The notes beneath the pieces were generated by a model, which was not told the origin of the DNA, did not search any database, and was given only the letters and a program-made list of their open reading frames with translations. From assembly GCF_004210375.1 (NCBI RefSeq), contig NC_134830.1, positions 64,644,326 through 64,708,325 on the forward strand: 64,000 nt of DNA, read 5' to 3'. The position numbers were made by a program, and so were the translations under genes. Every line of letters starts with the position of its first letter. Position 1 is the stretch's first letter. Positions 25,501 to 33,515 of this stretch are shown piece by piece. Source of the stretch: Tachypleus tridentatus (taxonomy: Eukaryota > Arthropoda > Merostomata > Xiphosura > Limulidae).

Positions 25501-28500
25501 AGTTTTATCTCTTATTACAATTGTTTTTGCTTGTAAAACTCTTCTGCAAAAGATTGCTTTTGACTAAACAACAAGAAAAAGAAAATAATCTTGAATCATG
25601 AAACCTTTAAGCCTTATCAATGGTACAAAAAAAAATCATTAGTAATGACATTCTTAACGTAAGTTATAGAAGTCAGGTGCCATCGGTGACAAGACCGAGT
25701 TTATGTGCACTTACTTTTGACACGTGTAATGTGCTTTTTCTCAAATTCGTCCAAATAACCTTAGCAAACACAAGTTAAGCAGTCGCGTGCAGGGACTGAA
25801 TAATTAGAATTACGCAACTAAAACCCAGGCCAGTTATGATAGAAGAAATATGGATCTTTTAGAATTATTTCCCCAATTTAAATAACAGCCCCAAGAAAGA
25901 CAATATTGATAAATGTGTATAAAGTTATCGTGAAGCGACTACAAGGGGCGATTGTGTGAAGTCAAGCAAAGATGGACAAAGTTAAACATCTCATATGGTG
26001 TTTGTTTGTTAAATAATTTCATCTCTATCTTGTTTGAACTCAAGTTTAACAACTTTAGATAGAAAACTGTTAAGATGGGCTGGCAGTTGACGAAGAGTCT
26101 AGGAGTAATGAATTCATTTAGCAACATAACTTAAAGGTAGTGTAAGTTGAAAACAAAGTAGTGCCCGGCATGGCTAGGTGGTTAGGGGCGCTCGACTCGT
26201 AATCTGAGAGTTACGGGTTCGAATCCCCGTCACACCAAACATTCTCACCCTTTCAGCCATGAGAGCATTAAATGTGACAATCAATCACACTCTTCGTTGG
26301 TAAAAGAATAGCCCAAGAGTTGGCGGTGTGTGGTGATAACTAGCTGCCTTCCCTCTAGAGTTACACAAATTAGGGACGACTAGCGCAGATAGCCCTCGTA
26401 TAGCTTTAAGGGTCGACTTAATCAGTTGTTGTTATTTGGTAATATTGAGCACAAAGCTACTCAAGGGGCTGTCTATGCTCTTTCCACCACGGATGTCGAA
26501 ACCCAGTTTTTAACGGTATAAGTTCGTAGACATACACTGCGCCACTTAAAGCTGTTATTATACATTTCTCATTAATAACTAGTAATTGACATATTGCTTT
26601 TTAGCGGTATAAGTCCGCAGACCTACAACTGTGCCACTTATAGCTGTTATTATAAACTTCTCATTAATAATTAGTAATTGATATATCGGTTTACGCCCGC
26701 AGACATACCACATACTACTTGGGGTATACTTGATCAAAATATTTAAACTTTCGTCTAGCGCTTGAAGGATTCCAGTAATAAATTCAGTTAAATAATATCA
26801 AAAGTGACTTATTTTATCTTTATGAAGTATATATACTGATAATAAAGATTAATTCTCCAATACAAGATCATAACTTAATGTAATCGACTGATGTAGCCAA
26901 TGTATTCTGGCTGAAGCAGTATGGCAACTGAACATCAACGAAAATAACAACAACAACAAAAACACTTTATATTCCTCTTTTCATCTAAAGAAGTTCTTGA
27001 TAAGTGTTGAATAGAACTTTGAGATTTTTGGAAGCTAGGGATAAAATATTGTTCATGTGGATAGAGATGGCAGTATCTCCTAGCTGGAGTACCTCACATC
27101 CTTTCAACGTAAATAATCAAAATGTCTGAGACATCTTAAATATTGACAACTATGTTTGGGAATTTTTGTTGTTGTTTGAGGACCAGTAACTGATCTTTCA
27201 TTTAAGCACGAGTTCCCAAACTCAACTATTATACTAAAAAGTACGTTTTAACACAATTGTTCCATCTGACTAAGTTTCACAGATTTTACAAAGATTATAG
27301 TGATGGTAATATCTAAAAGAGATTATTCTATGTTATAAACACATGAAGGTGTATTTTAGCTTAAATACATGGCATATTTATTAGATAACCGGATAGTTAC
27401 AAGCAAAGCTTAAGTTACAAGCACAAGTAGAACCTAAAAAATCTCTAGTGAACATCGAAATTAAATAATTAATAGACATACAGCTTCGTGTGGCTTGCAA
27501 AGACCGACATACACAAAATAAACACAAATCAAGGAAAAATAAAGTATGAAGACAACTCCAGCGTTTAAATGAAACTAAAAAATAAGGTCATCATGTGGGT
27601 GCTATGTTTAGTTCTAGGAGAGTTGATTATTGTGTTAGTGTCATGAACGAACATGTAGTAGAATTGATTATACACAAGGGTATTGTGACGTAATACATTT
27701 CTTAATGTCAAAACGAATGCTTATTGGTTAACTATTTTATTATAATGTTACTATTAGTGGACAAACTACAAACTATTGGTGCGTGTTTTTAGGCATAAGT
27801 AATTTTGCTTTCCTTTGTGATAGCACATTTAATAAAATAAAATAATCTTAAATAATGTGAATTTCTTAAGAACTGTTGTAGGCCTAAAATAGATTCGTGT
27901 CACGATAACGTATGTTAGAGATGCAGCTATAGGCAAGATAAATAATGAGTCATAAATATTCTATTACGTGGACATGTTGAAAGACATTGAAATTGATACA
28001 GTCTTAGAAGATGGCACAAGAAGTCCTGTAATATGAATTAAAGACCCACTTCTGTCGACTTGTAGCATGTCATAAAAATAAATAAAAAGCAAAGCTTTAA
28101 CGAAATCAGTTTTATATTTTTTTTCCCGAAAGATAGAAACACCTTCATCATAAAATATATGAATGTCACATGCTGTTTTCGGACATGTGTTATGGATTAA
28201 AATACCAAACAAGTAAGGCCAGTTGACAATCTTCTTTTGTATTCTTTTATGGCAATATAATGAGTACACGACTCATTAGATATAATAAAAGAAACATGTA
28301 GCAACAATAATGGTAAAAACATAGATTCAATCAGCAAAATACAAAAAAATATTTTTAAAACAGAGCAAGGCAGAAACAGCAAAGTTTATGATACAATAAA
28401 CTTTAACGTGCGTGAAAGTTTTGATTGATAAATGGAAAAGGTGTTGAAAATGAAATAAGAGAATTAACTAAAATATAAAATGGTCCTAAAATGTATCTCC

Positions 28501-31500
28501 AAAATATATTGCACAATTGATGTTAGAAGAAGGAAACAGTGAAACGTTGCGTATTATGTAAATATATTACACACAGCTAACCAAGAATAAAGTTTTCTTG
28601 TAAACTTAATAACCAATCATTTTACAAAAAAATTAAAGTGAATATATTATTCCTTCCACTTTTCCAGCATTTTGGCCCGGCATGGCCAGGTGGTTAAGGT
28701 ACTCGACTGGCAATCCGAAAGTCGCGGATTCGAATCCTCGCCGAACTACACATGCTCGCCCTTTCAGCCGTGGAGGCGTTATAATGTGACGGTTAATCCA
28801 TGAGTAAAAGAGCAGCCCAAGAGTTAGCGGTGGATAGTGATGACTAGCTGCCTTCCCTCTAGTCTTACACTACTAAACTAGGAACGGCTAGCGCAGATAG
28901 CCCTCGTGTAGCTTTGCGCGAAATTCAAAATAAACCAAAACCAAACCTTACTGAACGACTTTCAGGGCTTTTTTTTTTCCTGAAGTCTTTAGTAGAATTG
29001 GATTTATTAAATGCGAAATTATTTTTTACTGATGATACACCAGATTACTGGCGACATAATAGTGACGTGAGTGCCACTCGAAGTATATGTTTGTCTCTTC
29101 AGAATTTCCCAGTAAGAGGTACAGCTTGTAGAATATCATGTGATTGTCTTCTAGTGTCAGACAACTGTATGCGAGAAAACCCTAACCACAATAACATCAT
29201 CTGGTCTCTGGTTAGTCCTGTTATCTTCACTCCAGTAATAATAATGAAAAAAAAAAAGATTTTTAAAGTTGCCCTTTGTGAGTTCATTTTTGTAATTTTG
29301 AGTGTATTAAATCAAAAATTAAAGTCCATGAAAACATTTTTTGGCTAAAATAACCTGACTTCAGAGGTTCCCATTTAACTTCTATGGCAATCAAACTCCT
29401 TATCTTTCAAACCTTCATGTCTCTTTCCTCACAAACTCACACCTTCATAGTCCTGAATTCGCCACTGTACCTGATACTCAAAAGATTTATACGTTACCAT
29501 TTAACCTTAAGTCATTAATAGTCTATAAGGTAGAAAAATGTCAGATTAAGGATTTCTGCTAGTACAGAATAATGAAATGCGCCTACGTCTAGATCTAATG
29601 AAAGCAAATAAACGTAAGGTATTTGCCAATAAATACAGGGAATAAGACACTCAACTGGATCTTACTTAACGAAAAACTTAACGAAATAGCCAACTTATGT
29701 AAACGGTAGAAGGGGCTCTATTGTGGTTGTAGGAATTTGGCGTAACCACAAAGAAATTTCATAACAAATTTTAAACCTCAAATGAATTATTTAGACTGTG
29801 TTATAAATTAGAGAAGAACGGAGACAAGTGCAGATTGAATTACAACCACTGAGTACACTCTATTTCTTGCCACTGAAATCGTTGCCATTTCCTGGTATTA
29901 CGAAGCACTATTGAAAACTCATAATCAATTATGATCAAGCTAGAGCTCGTTTAATATATCTCACCCATGAAAACTAAAGAAAAGTTGGTTCAGTGGATTG
30001 ATGGATGTCTTCAGGCATTCATTAAGCCAGAAATGCTCTATCATGTCATCCAGTCCTAATTACATCAAAAACTAATAAAGATCACATTGCTAAAACTTTA
30101 ATGCTAGCGGAAGAAGTGTAAGAGATGTTTTAGCTCAAGTTGACAACTAAGGAAAGTTCAAGATGTTTTATCACTTAACTAAGAAATTGAATTTAGTTTT
30201 GACGTGGTCAGTAAACCAGTTTCACAACTACTTTTAGGGCCAGCGGGTTTTTAGTGATGCCACGTCATAATTCCTTGAGAAAATTTCTTCTTTCTAGAAA
30301 GTAAAATGAAGAAACTTTTGTTTTTAATGTCCTAAAAAGTTGTTTGTTTTATATTTGCTTTCGTCGTCCTTTAATTTCTTGTTTCCATTTGCTATTCAAA
30401 AGATATATTCGTATATCATTAAGAATGCGGCTTGTATTGACAAAAATACAATACAAATACAACATGTTAAACTATTTCCAGTATCTGTTGAAACTTGTGA
30501 CTGTTGAGTGAAACAGTACGAAAATTACACCTTTCTCTTTTAAACATTATTAATTGTTCAATACATTTTAAAAAAAATATCAAAGCCCTCAATTTCGCTT
30601 ACGGTTACTAATTTTGGTTTCCATAAAATGTAAGGAAGGAAATATTTTACATATAAAAAATCATGCTTAGAAACTACTAAATGAAAAGTGTAAGTCAGCG
30701 AGGTACATTTAAATTGAGTACTTTACATAATTTGTCCACAGTTTTAATGTAAAACGTATACAACATCATAATTTTAAAATATGGGCATTTTATCAAGTTA
30801 TATAAGTTTTGTCTTTCAAAGGATTTTAAAAATCCATAGGTAACACTGAACACATTTATTTACCAGTATCGTTCATTATGACACGTCATTGTATTTTGCA
30901 TCCTTACAAAAACTAATGAGCCATTACTTTTCTTCCCAAGATATCAATGGTCTGAAAACCCTTAAATTAGATAGTCTATTATCGAAATGTGATGAAGTAG
31001 AAATACTTGTAACAACGTTCGATTATATCACTTTCGATGCATTTAAGAAAGTTGTATTCAATTCAAGTACATCAGAGGCGCCCCTCCAACTTCTTCCCGG
31101 TGAGGAACTTGGAGAGGGCTAGACAACAAAATTGAGATCCTGCATTATACATCTTCTGTGCGTACAGTAGTATTCAGGAGAGTTAGAGGAGATGTCCAAA
31201 AAGTCCCATTCTTACTAACGCCCCAGAGAAATGTATTTGAACTTTATTTTATTTACTTTTCACATGTATAACAGGCGAAAGTGTTAAATAGGTAAATTAC
31301 GACACATCAAATTTAAAACTAAATAAAAAAAATCCAGAATCTCTGGGAAGAACCTTATATTTATATGAGGTAACTATAACGCCTAATGTTACGTTTGGAG
31401 CTGAAAAATGAAATAATTTAAAAGACAAATAAGCCAGTATGAGCTTATTTTATTTTTCAAAAAATAGATTATTTGGAGTACCGAACAATAATTTTTAATT

Positions 31501-31586
31501 TACAAACCAAAATATGTGTACATACCTTTACTGTTGATACCACAGAATGTAACAAAAATAATTAGTAATCGCAAGCACAATTTCAT
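3392..31586 (-). CDS. Ir8a: IR8a-like ionotropic receptor, 12 exons, 3' end missing
   Basis: Exons on the minus strand: 31526-31586, 21523-21678, 20131-20334, 15536-15667, 15051-15103, 11240-11377, 10607-10708, 9105-9197, 7544-7723, 6041-6202, 5262-5433, 3392-3641. All have GT/AG borders and compatible phases, giving 567 open codons plus 2 nt. Domains in order: signal peptide (1-19), amino-terminal domain (about 20-330), S1 (about 340-440), TM1, pore loop, TM3, start of S2. Family knowledge: such proteins are ligand-gated cation channel subunits, and IR8a and IR25a act as co-receptors in chemosensory cilia. The residues after TM3 (TVERMQ, SLEE, NFTV, QYFINM) resemble the IR8a class as I remember it, not IR25a. 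A long amino-terminal domain also fits a co-receptor. The remaining S2, TM4 and tail (roughly 300 residues) are absent. A divergent kainate-type receptor is the alternative. Confidence 0.8.
3805..3875 (+). repeat. SINE type B head, very diverged
   Basis: AAGCGGTAAGTTTATGGATT and then GGGATTCGATGCCCC resemble the A-box side and B-box of the type B SINE. There is no clear tail. Confidence 0.35.
4370..4605. repeat. Tandem repeat, about 75-78 bp, three copies
   Basis: The unit contains TGTTTATTACCTTGAAAA, then GTTAGTTTCGGTAAAGAATG and GAACA. TGTTT recurs at 4386, 4461 and 4539. It lies inside the intron between exons 12 and 11 of the receptor. Confidence 0.8.
5262..5433 (-). CDS. Ir8a: Ir8a-like exon 11, TM1 and pore loop
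   Basis: Fifty-seven codons plus 1 nt, acceptor TTTGTACAG and donor CAAG|GTACGA. It encodes TM1 (VWWGVLGGIVATGLCLWIL), the DRYSPYS turn, a cytoplasmic loop, and the pore helix KESFWFVLTSFTPQG. The final Gly codon is split across the intron. Confidence 0.9.
5690..6050 (-). repeat. 50-bp tandem repeat carrying copies of the exon 10 splice donor
   Basis: TAGATATAC(C) recurs at 5731, 5781, 5831, 5880, 5930, 5982 and 6032, a period of 49-52 bp. On the minus strand the unit reads GGTTTTAAAACCAGAG, GTATATCTATTAGTGCTG, TTTCAGTATGAAGCTTGG. The first unit is the true exon 10/intron junction; the others are intronic duplicates. Confidence 0.9.
6041..6202 (-). CDS. Ir8a: Ir8a-like exon 10, S1 with the ligand-contact arginine
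   Basis: Fifty-four codons, phase 0 to 0, acceptor CATTACAG and donor GAG|GTATAT. The stretch ALSMTAERAEVIDFVTPYF aligns without gaps to the iGluR segment that holds the Pro-Leu-Thr and the glutamate-binding Arg. Here Pro is Ala, Thr is Ser, and the Arg is kept. It ends with FKFMEVLKPE, the pre-M1 segment. Its donor lies at the edge of a 50-bp tandem repeat built from this same junction. Confidence 0.88.
6425..6506. repeat. Short inverted repeat (hairpin about 80 bp)
   Basis: AATAATAGGTGGGTAAACAA is answered by TTGTTTGCCTACCTATTATT about 60 bp later. The loop contains GTTTCGACC, also seen in the antisense of the Penelope-like termini at 23.7 kb. The origin is uncertain. Confidence 0.5.
6983..7182 (+). 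repeat. SINE type A, 5'-truncated
   Basis: The copy starts inside the body (GCCTTTCAGCCGTGGGGG) yet has flanking duplications, CAAAAGAATTAT, on both sides. It was therefore truncated at insertion, as in LINE-driven target-primed reverse transcription. Confidence 0.85.
7544..7723 (-). CDS. Ir8a: Ir8a-like exon 9, S1 ligand-binding half
   Basis: Sixty codons, phase 0 to 0, acceptor GCTGGTAG and donor GCG|GTGAGA. It reads DPPFII, then GYTGFCIEILKEL, then DYELV and GRWNGLVGQL. These are the standard iGluR/IR S1 landmarks in the correct order and spacing. Confidence 0.88.
9105..9197 (-). CDS. Ir8a: Ir8a-like exon 8, linker into S1
   Basis: Thirty-one codons, phase 0 to 0, acceptor TATATAG and donor GAG|GTAAGT. 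It begins VASWSSTGG, the W-containing linker typical before S1, and ends with the first strand of the ligand-binding domain (KIRVGIIE), which runs directly into DPPFII of exon 9. Confidence 0.8.
10524..10552. repeat. (AC)n microsatellite
   Basis: An uninterrupted AC dinucleotide run of about 14 units, inside the intron between exons 8 and 7 of the receptor. Confidence 0.95.
10607..10708 (-). CDS. Ir8a: Ir8a-like exon 7, end of amino-terminal domain
   Basis: Thirty-four codons, phase 0 to 0, acceptor ATCATAG and donor CAG|GTAAGA. It encodes an amphipathic helix (VIETYFETVLNAMIKFL), followed by a polar stretch, as at the end of the second lobe. Confidence 0.78.
11240..11377 (-). CDS. Ir8a: Ir8a-like exon 6, Cys-rich part of amino-terminal domain
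   Basis: Forty-six codons, phase 0 to 0, acceptor TTTTCTTAG and donor AAG|GTAATT. The second half carries four cysteines within 19 residues (K-L-S-S region through TDC), suggesting extracellular disulphides. Confidence 0.8.
12180..12447 (-). repeat. SINE type A, old minus-strand copy
   Basis: Recognised by CACCACCCATCGCCAA, CGAATAGTAG and a decayed head ending in AACCGCCAAGCCATTC. It is heavily diverged. Confidence 0.65.
12714..12789 (+). repeat. SINE type A, 3' fragment
   Basis: Only the last 75 bp remain: GCTAAATTAGGGACGGCTAG to the AAACAAACAAAC tail. Confidence 0.85.
12990..13108 (-). repeat. SINE type B (tRNA-Val-like head)
   Basis: On the minus strand the head carries CAGTGGCACAGTGGTATG, ACTTATAATGC and the B-box-like GGTTTCGATACCC, followed by GGTGGGCAGAGCACAAATAG and a tail. 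The anticodon-loop position suggests a Val(TAC)-like ancestor; this is tentative. Confidence 0.78.
14231..14356 (-). repeat. SINE type B
   Basis: Contains TGTTGTTTGTTATTAAGCAC, then GGTGAGCAGAG and GGTTTCGATAC when read on the minus strand. The tail lies at the low-coordinate side. Confidence 0.75.
14409..14520 (+). repeat. Third tRNA-like SINE type (C), diverged
   Basis: GGTTTGGCATGATCCAGTCG with GCTCGGTTCGCAGCC resembles a tRNA A-box and B-box at normal spacing, but the body differs from types A and B. A related sequence hosts the hAT insertion at 36.4-38.2 kb. Confidence 0.45.
14761..14877 (+). repeat. SINE type B
   Basis: CCAGTGTCTCAGTAGCGAGT head, GTTTCGATATCC B-box, then AACACAGATAGTCCATTGTG and TACTTAATAACAAACAAAGG at the end. 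Confidence 0.75.
15051..15103 (-). CDS. Ir8a: Ir8a-like exon 5, amino-terminal domain
   Basis: A 53-nt micro-exon with acceptor TTATTACAG and donor CAG|GTAAAT. In the frame set by exon 4 it reads AKGRLMTGDSRWIAVTQ; the other two frames contain stops or an unlikely peptide. It ends in phase 0, as exon 6 requires. Confidence 0.75.
15536..15667 (-). CDS. Ir8a: Ir8a-like exon 4, amino-terminal domain
   Basis: Begins after the acceptor GACTAG with residues EMEHGLCHVVEHVVLRILLI and ends at TACGTGATGTTAG|GTACAG in phase 1. This donor is chosen because it alone, or a second GT six bases further on (exon end 15530), joins exon 5 without a stop. A third possible donor at 15501 would put a TGA into exon 5. 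It holds one sequon, NTTS. Confidence 0.75.
15909..16170 (+). repeat. SINE type A, full length
   Basis: Begins GGCCCAGCATGGCCAGGTGG and ends TGAAATTCAAAACAAACAAA. The body has small deletions. The target duplication is unclear. Confidence 0.88.
16670..16992 (-). repeat. SINE type A with its 3' tail inverted
   Basis: The head and body run on the minus strand from 16992 to about 16738, but the tail (GTAGCTTTGCGCGAAATTC to (CAAA)n, 16672-16715) is on the plus strand. GAGATCGAACA abuts the tail, and its reverse complement TGTTCGATCTC flanks the head at 16990. Confidence 0.8.
17237..17296 (+). repeat. SINE type A, internally deleted
   Basis: The head (GGCCCGGAATGGCCAGGTGG, TTAAGG) joins directly to a tail-like end (CGAAATTCGAAAGAAACC). 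The whole body is missing. Confidence 0.65.
17595..17818 (-). repeat. SINE type A, diverged
   Basis: GTCACCACCAAACACCGCC, TACTCTTTTACCAACGAATA and TTATAACGCCTCCACAGCC identify the body; the head is decayed near 17800. Confidence 0.75.
17860..17975 (+). mobile_element. Penelope-like terminal fragment with hammerhead-type core
   Basis: AACCTGACGATGACCGAAG, AAGGTCAAAACGTTG, TTCGCTC and then TTTTCTCAACCAAACGAGCC match the terminus next to the GIY-YIG frame at 23.7 kb, which lies in the opposite orientation. No coding part remains here. Confidence 0.7.
18607..18832 (-). pseudogene. Tc1/mariner transposase relic (C-terminal third)
   Basis: The minus strand reads DINPIENLWDKLN, then LTKDRKLNTEYELFEVLKEG, then QEYLHKLTESMLG and a terminal GMFTEY. 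The NPIENLWD block and the spacing to the C-terminus are typical of Tc1 transposases. There are two internal stops and one frameshift. A type A SINE interrupts the relic on its upstream side. Confidence 0.8.
18849..19118 (+). repeat. SINE type A, young-looking full copy
   Basis: Complete from GGCCCGGCATGGCCAGG to AAAAAACAAACAAA. It is flanked by AACCATTTCTCT on both sides (12-bp duplication) and lies inside the Tc1 relic. Confidence 0.93.
19236..19363 (+). repeat. SINE type B
   Basis: CAGTAGCATTATGTCTGCGG head, GGGGTTTCACTAAGC B-box region, then ACAGATAGCCCTTTGTGTAG, TTTGTGCTTAATAACAAAC and a CAA-rich tail. Confidence 0.8.
20131..20334 (-). CDS. Ir8a: Ir8a-like exon 3, amino-terminal domain
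   Basis: Sixty-eight codons, phase 1 to 1, acceptor TTTTGTTTTCAG and donor GTAAAA. The peptide alternates strands and helices of the amino-terminal clamshell: GLSMIIDATCEGLG, then KNKIPYIIV, then a helix ending DVLKEIGG and a strand DAAFVFQNE. The hydrophobic pattern fits an iGluR/IR amino-terminal domain, though no catalytic or ligand residue can be named. Confidence 0.82.
21523..21678 (-). CDS. Ir8a: Ir8a-like exon 2, start of amino-terminal domain
   Basis: Fifty-two codons, phase 1 to 1, acceptor TTTAAG and donor GTAAGT. It begins with a buried beta-strand pattern (VLILIVDPWDED) followed by a helix (SVIETMR), the usual opening of a periplasmic-binding-protein-like lobe. It holds one N-glycosylation sequon (NNTI). 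Confidence 0.8.
22150..22418 (-). repeat. SINE type A
   Basis: Minus-strand copy with B-box GGTTCGAATCCTCG, the body CCCACTATTCGTTGG and a head ending CCCGGCATGGCCAGATGG. Confidence 0.9.
23388..23638. mobile_element. Inverted-repeat element (MITE), about 250 bp, TA-flanked
   Basis: The ends are about 50-bp imperfect inverted repeats: AGCTGTCTCGACTTTACATG with CCTACATTACTGACTTCCTC on the left, and the complement GAGGAAGTAATGTAGG with CGTCGAGATGGCT on the right. TA lies directly outside both ends, as for Tc1/mariner-type elements. There is no coding capacity. Confidence 0.78.
23707..23748 (-). ncRNA. Hammerhead ribozyme motif of a Penelope-like element
   Basis: Reads GUGAAC, core CUGACGA, an imperfect stem II (GAAC/GGUC) with loop GAAGAA, core GAAAC, a very short stem III, then GUUCGC. 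GUGAAC pairs with GUUCGC as stem I, with one G-U pair. All invariant core bases are present. Minimal hammerheads with a tiny stem III are known from Penelope-like elements. Confidence 0.68.
23960..24595 (-). CDS. Penelope-like GIY-YIG endonuclease domain, partial ORF
   Basis: Two hundred and eleven sense codons and a stop, with no methionine and no internal stop, so the frame is the 3' part of a longer ORF. The first half (PYIPWDS, FINRL-like helices, FCCIPYIP) is the RT-to-endonuclease linker. The second half reads NIIYKIQCDNCHNFYIGETS, TETRFKEHKK, HVFEH: the Y-I, CxxC, YIGET and R-EH positions of the GIY-YIG endonuclease of Penelope-like elements. Known role in the family: cutting target DNA to prime reverse transcription. 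It lies in an intron of the receptor gene, in the same orientation. The intact frame suggests a recent insertion. Confidence 0.85.
   Translation of the reverse strand, partial: TGPVHYLKQKITHTGPYIPWDSAHETKQKFNVLRNQINTAIKLCSQDKINNQLGKIKQYFININKFPPQTVENIVRTHLDKNQSQLTKVNISHESKNRETIFCCIPYIPDISRKITNIWQKLVTKYEIPVNTKFIKKPGTKLRSILCKNYTGKHHTNIIYKIQCDNCHNFYIGETSTKTETRFKEHKKSPSHVFEHCKSNKHNIITEKLKY
26161..26407 (+). repeat. SINE type A
   Basis: From GCCCGGCATGGCTAGGTGG to CCCTCGTATAGCTTTAAGG; the CAAA tail is missing. Confidence 0.88.
26425..26710 (-). repeat. SINE type B followed by a tandem duplication of about 100 bp
   Basis: A type B copy (26425-26554) is followed by TTATTATACATTTCTCATTA, ATAACTAGTAATTGACATAT. 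The end of the SINE head plus this flank is then repeated (26602-26690). GTATAAGTCCGCAGAC and CTGTGCCACTTATAGC show the second copy. Confidence 0.72.
27964..28269 (-). other. Unassigned 101-codon open frame inside the first receptor intron
   Basis: I do not recognise the predicted peptide. It has no exon borders whose phases would fit between receptor exons 1 and 2 (both phase 1), so it is not supported as an exon. It may be chance. Confidence 0.15.
28674..28940 (+). repeat. SINE type A
   Basis: Full-length copy from GGCCCGGCATGGCCAGGTGG to GCGCGAAATTCAAAATAAAC, with a short deletion in the CCACTATTCGTTGG block. Confidence 0.9.
28941..31525. other. Intron sequence with no recognisable content
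   Basis: No exon, SINE or transposon similarity could be seen. The 144-codon plus-strand frame starting at 28914 begins in the SINE tail and is not supported as a gene. Confidence 0.5.
31526..31586 (-). CDS. Ir8a: Ir8a-like exon 1, start codon and signal peptide
   Basis: The ATG (31584-31586) opens MKLCLRLLIIFVTFCGINSK, a short basic n-region followed by a hydrophobic core and small residues, as in a secretory signal peptide. A strong donor (G|GTATGT) follows in phase 1, which matches the phase-1 acceptor of the next exon 9.8 kb away. The bases before the ATG are AAG, giving an A at -3. I saw no convincing core promoter upstream. Confidence 0.72.
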
Positions 31587-33515
31587 CTTACACAGAAATC
31601 AGATTAGACTTTCACAAGAAGTGTACAGTATCACGGTAAACAGGAACAAGAAAATCTGAAATGATTATCAAAGATCTTTCAAATTTTGTCCTAGAAGAAT
31701 AATTGTGGCTTTCATAAATAGTAATGAATAATTGTTTTAACTTTATAATGTTGTTGTTGTTTTTTTCAAAATATTAGGTGAAAGTTATTAGTCGACATAG
31801 CACATTTGGGATGAGTAATCTAATAATTTTACCAAATTTCAATAATTCAAAAGAAAGGCTATACGTCATTATCATTATGTGTAAAACGTGGACATTTTAA
31901 AAAAAGGTACATAATTTTTTGATATTTTACAAGACGTTTGATTATGCACGAGGAATACAGTACACATTTATTAACAAATAAAAAAAAATATATATACCGT
32001 TTAAATAATTTTTCTCCTATATATCAAAGATGTCATAATTGTTTCGAAATTCCGACAGTAGGAAACAGATACAATTACCTACGATACAAATGTTTGGCTA
32101 AAACAAGCTAACAATTCTAATTTTTAAATTTCATGTAGATTTCTTGTTAATCTCATTTGATAAAACAGTAAAATGCAAATGAGTTTTATATGAAGAAATT
32201 AGCGCTCTGGTTGTAGTATATGTACTGGAGTTATATGCACCACTGCGTAACATGCATGCTACTGACAGTACGAGACGTCACGTGACATTCCTGTGAAAAA
32301 TACATGATGACTTTTTGTTTACTGTAGGCTGAATACTAACAGTTTATACTTGGCCGTTTTTTCTTTATAAGTTGTTAAGTGGATCCTTCGAGAAGTTAGG
32401 TAATAGCTCAAAACATAGGTAGGTATTTTTAACGCACATAGACTGTATTGTAATGATATTAAGATAGTTCACTATAAAATAACATGTTAAAATCTGTTCA
32501 TCATGATTTTTATGGAATTTCTATACACGAAGGTAAAAAAATATTGTAGTGTTTACAGCAAAGTAACGAAAGCTAGTTTTTGTTCAAATCAATCATATTG
32601 TTCTTTTGCATTTAAATTCTATATTTCTGTAATATTTAATACGTTATACTTTTAGGACACACAAATATCTCATTTTAGTAAACAAGTAAGCAAAAATACT
32701 TTTGCATTTTACGTGTTTTGTTTTTTATATTTAAGGTAACAATTTAATATTCAGCTTATAATAAAGCATATCATAGTATTATTCGAGAAAGTATAGTTTA
32801 ATGTTTAAGTAGCTCATTAATATCTATTTTCGTTATGTTTATAATAATCCTGCAGTTTAGACCTGATTTACAAAACAAACACCTTACCTGAAACGTCTCT
32901 CAGTTACATGAAGTTCAAGTGTGAACATTTTAATGTGTGATGCAAGCTTAAGGTATATCGCTAACTATGTTACGTTTAAGTAAACAGTCACAGCCCCACA
33001 GGTTGCAGGTAAAAATCGAACTAGCCGAAAAGTCACCTATAGAAATGAGTTATTATCTCTACTCCTTGTTTATTCATCGTATCCAAGGGTAACGCAACTA
33101 ACTTCGACTACAAGTATCGATTACAAATGCAACAGTTTCTACTATCCATTGCGTGACTTTAGCTAATGCATCTTTATTATTATTTTAGGTTTTGAAATAC
33201 CTCATATACATTAACAAATAAGGCTAGTGCATGAGTTTTTTCTTCTTTGAAAGTGATGATGTTTGAAACGTGCAGCTCAATTCGCAAATTTATTTCATTC
33301 TTTATATTTATTTATATATTCAGTATTAAAGTTACAGTGAATTACAACATTCATACGCGTAAATAAAATCTTTAGTATAGCTTGAAAAACTAAATTAAAG
33401 GATATTACTTCTAGATTGTTTTCCATTCAGTAAGCAAGAATATGATGTAAAATCATATACACAGTTTTTCAGAATATGCGAAACAAAATTATTTTCAAAT
33501 AAAACTCTAAGAATA
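31587..33515. other. Upstream region of the receptor gene
   Basis: AT-rich, no recognisable repeat or coding sequence. Any promoter of the receptor gene should lie here, but no TATA or initiator could be assigned with confidence. Confidence 0.5.

Noticed and set aside
27964-28269. 101-codon minus frame as an extra amino-terminal-domain exon
   Set aside because: The borders that can be found give a 58-nt piece in the wrong phase between exons 1 and 2, which already fit together.
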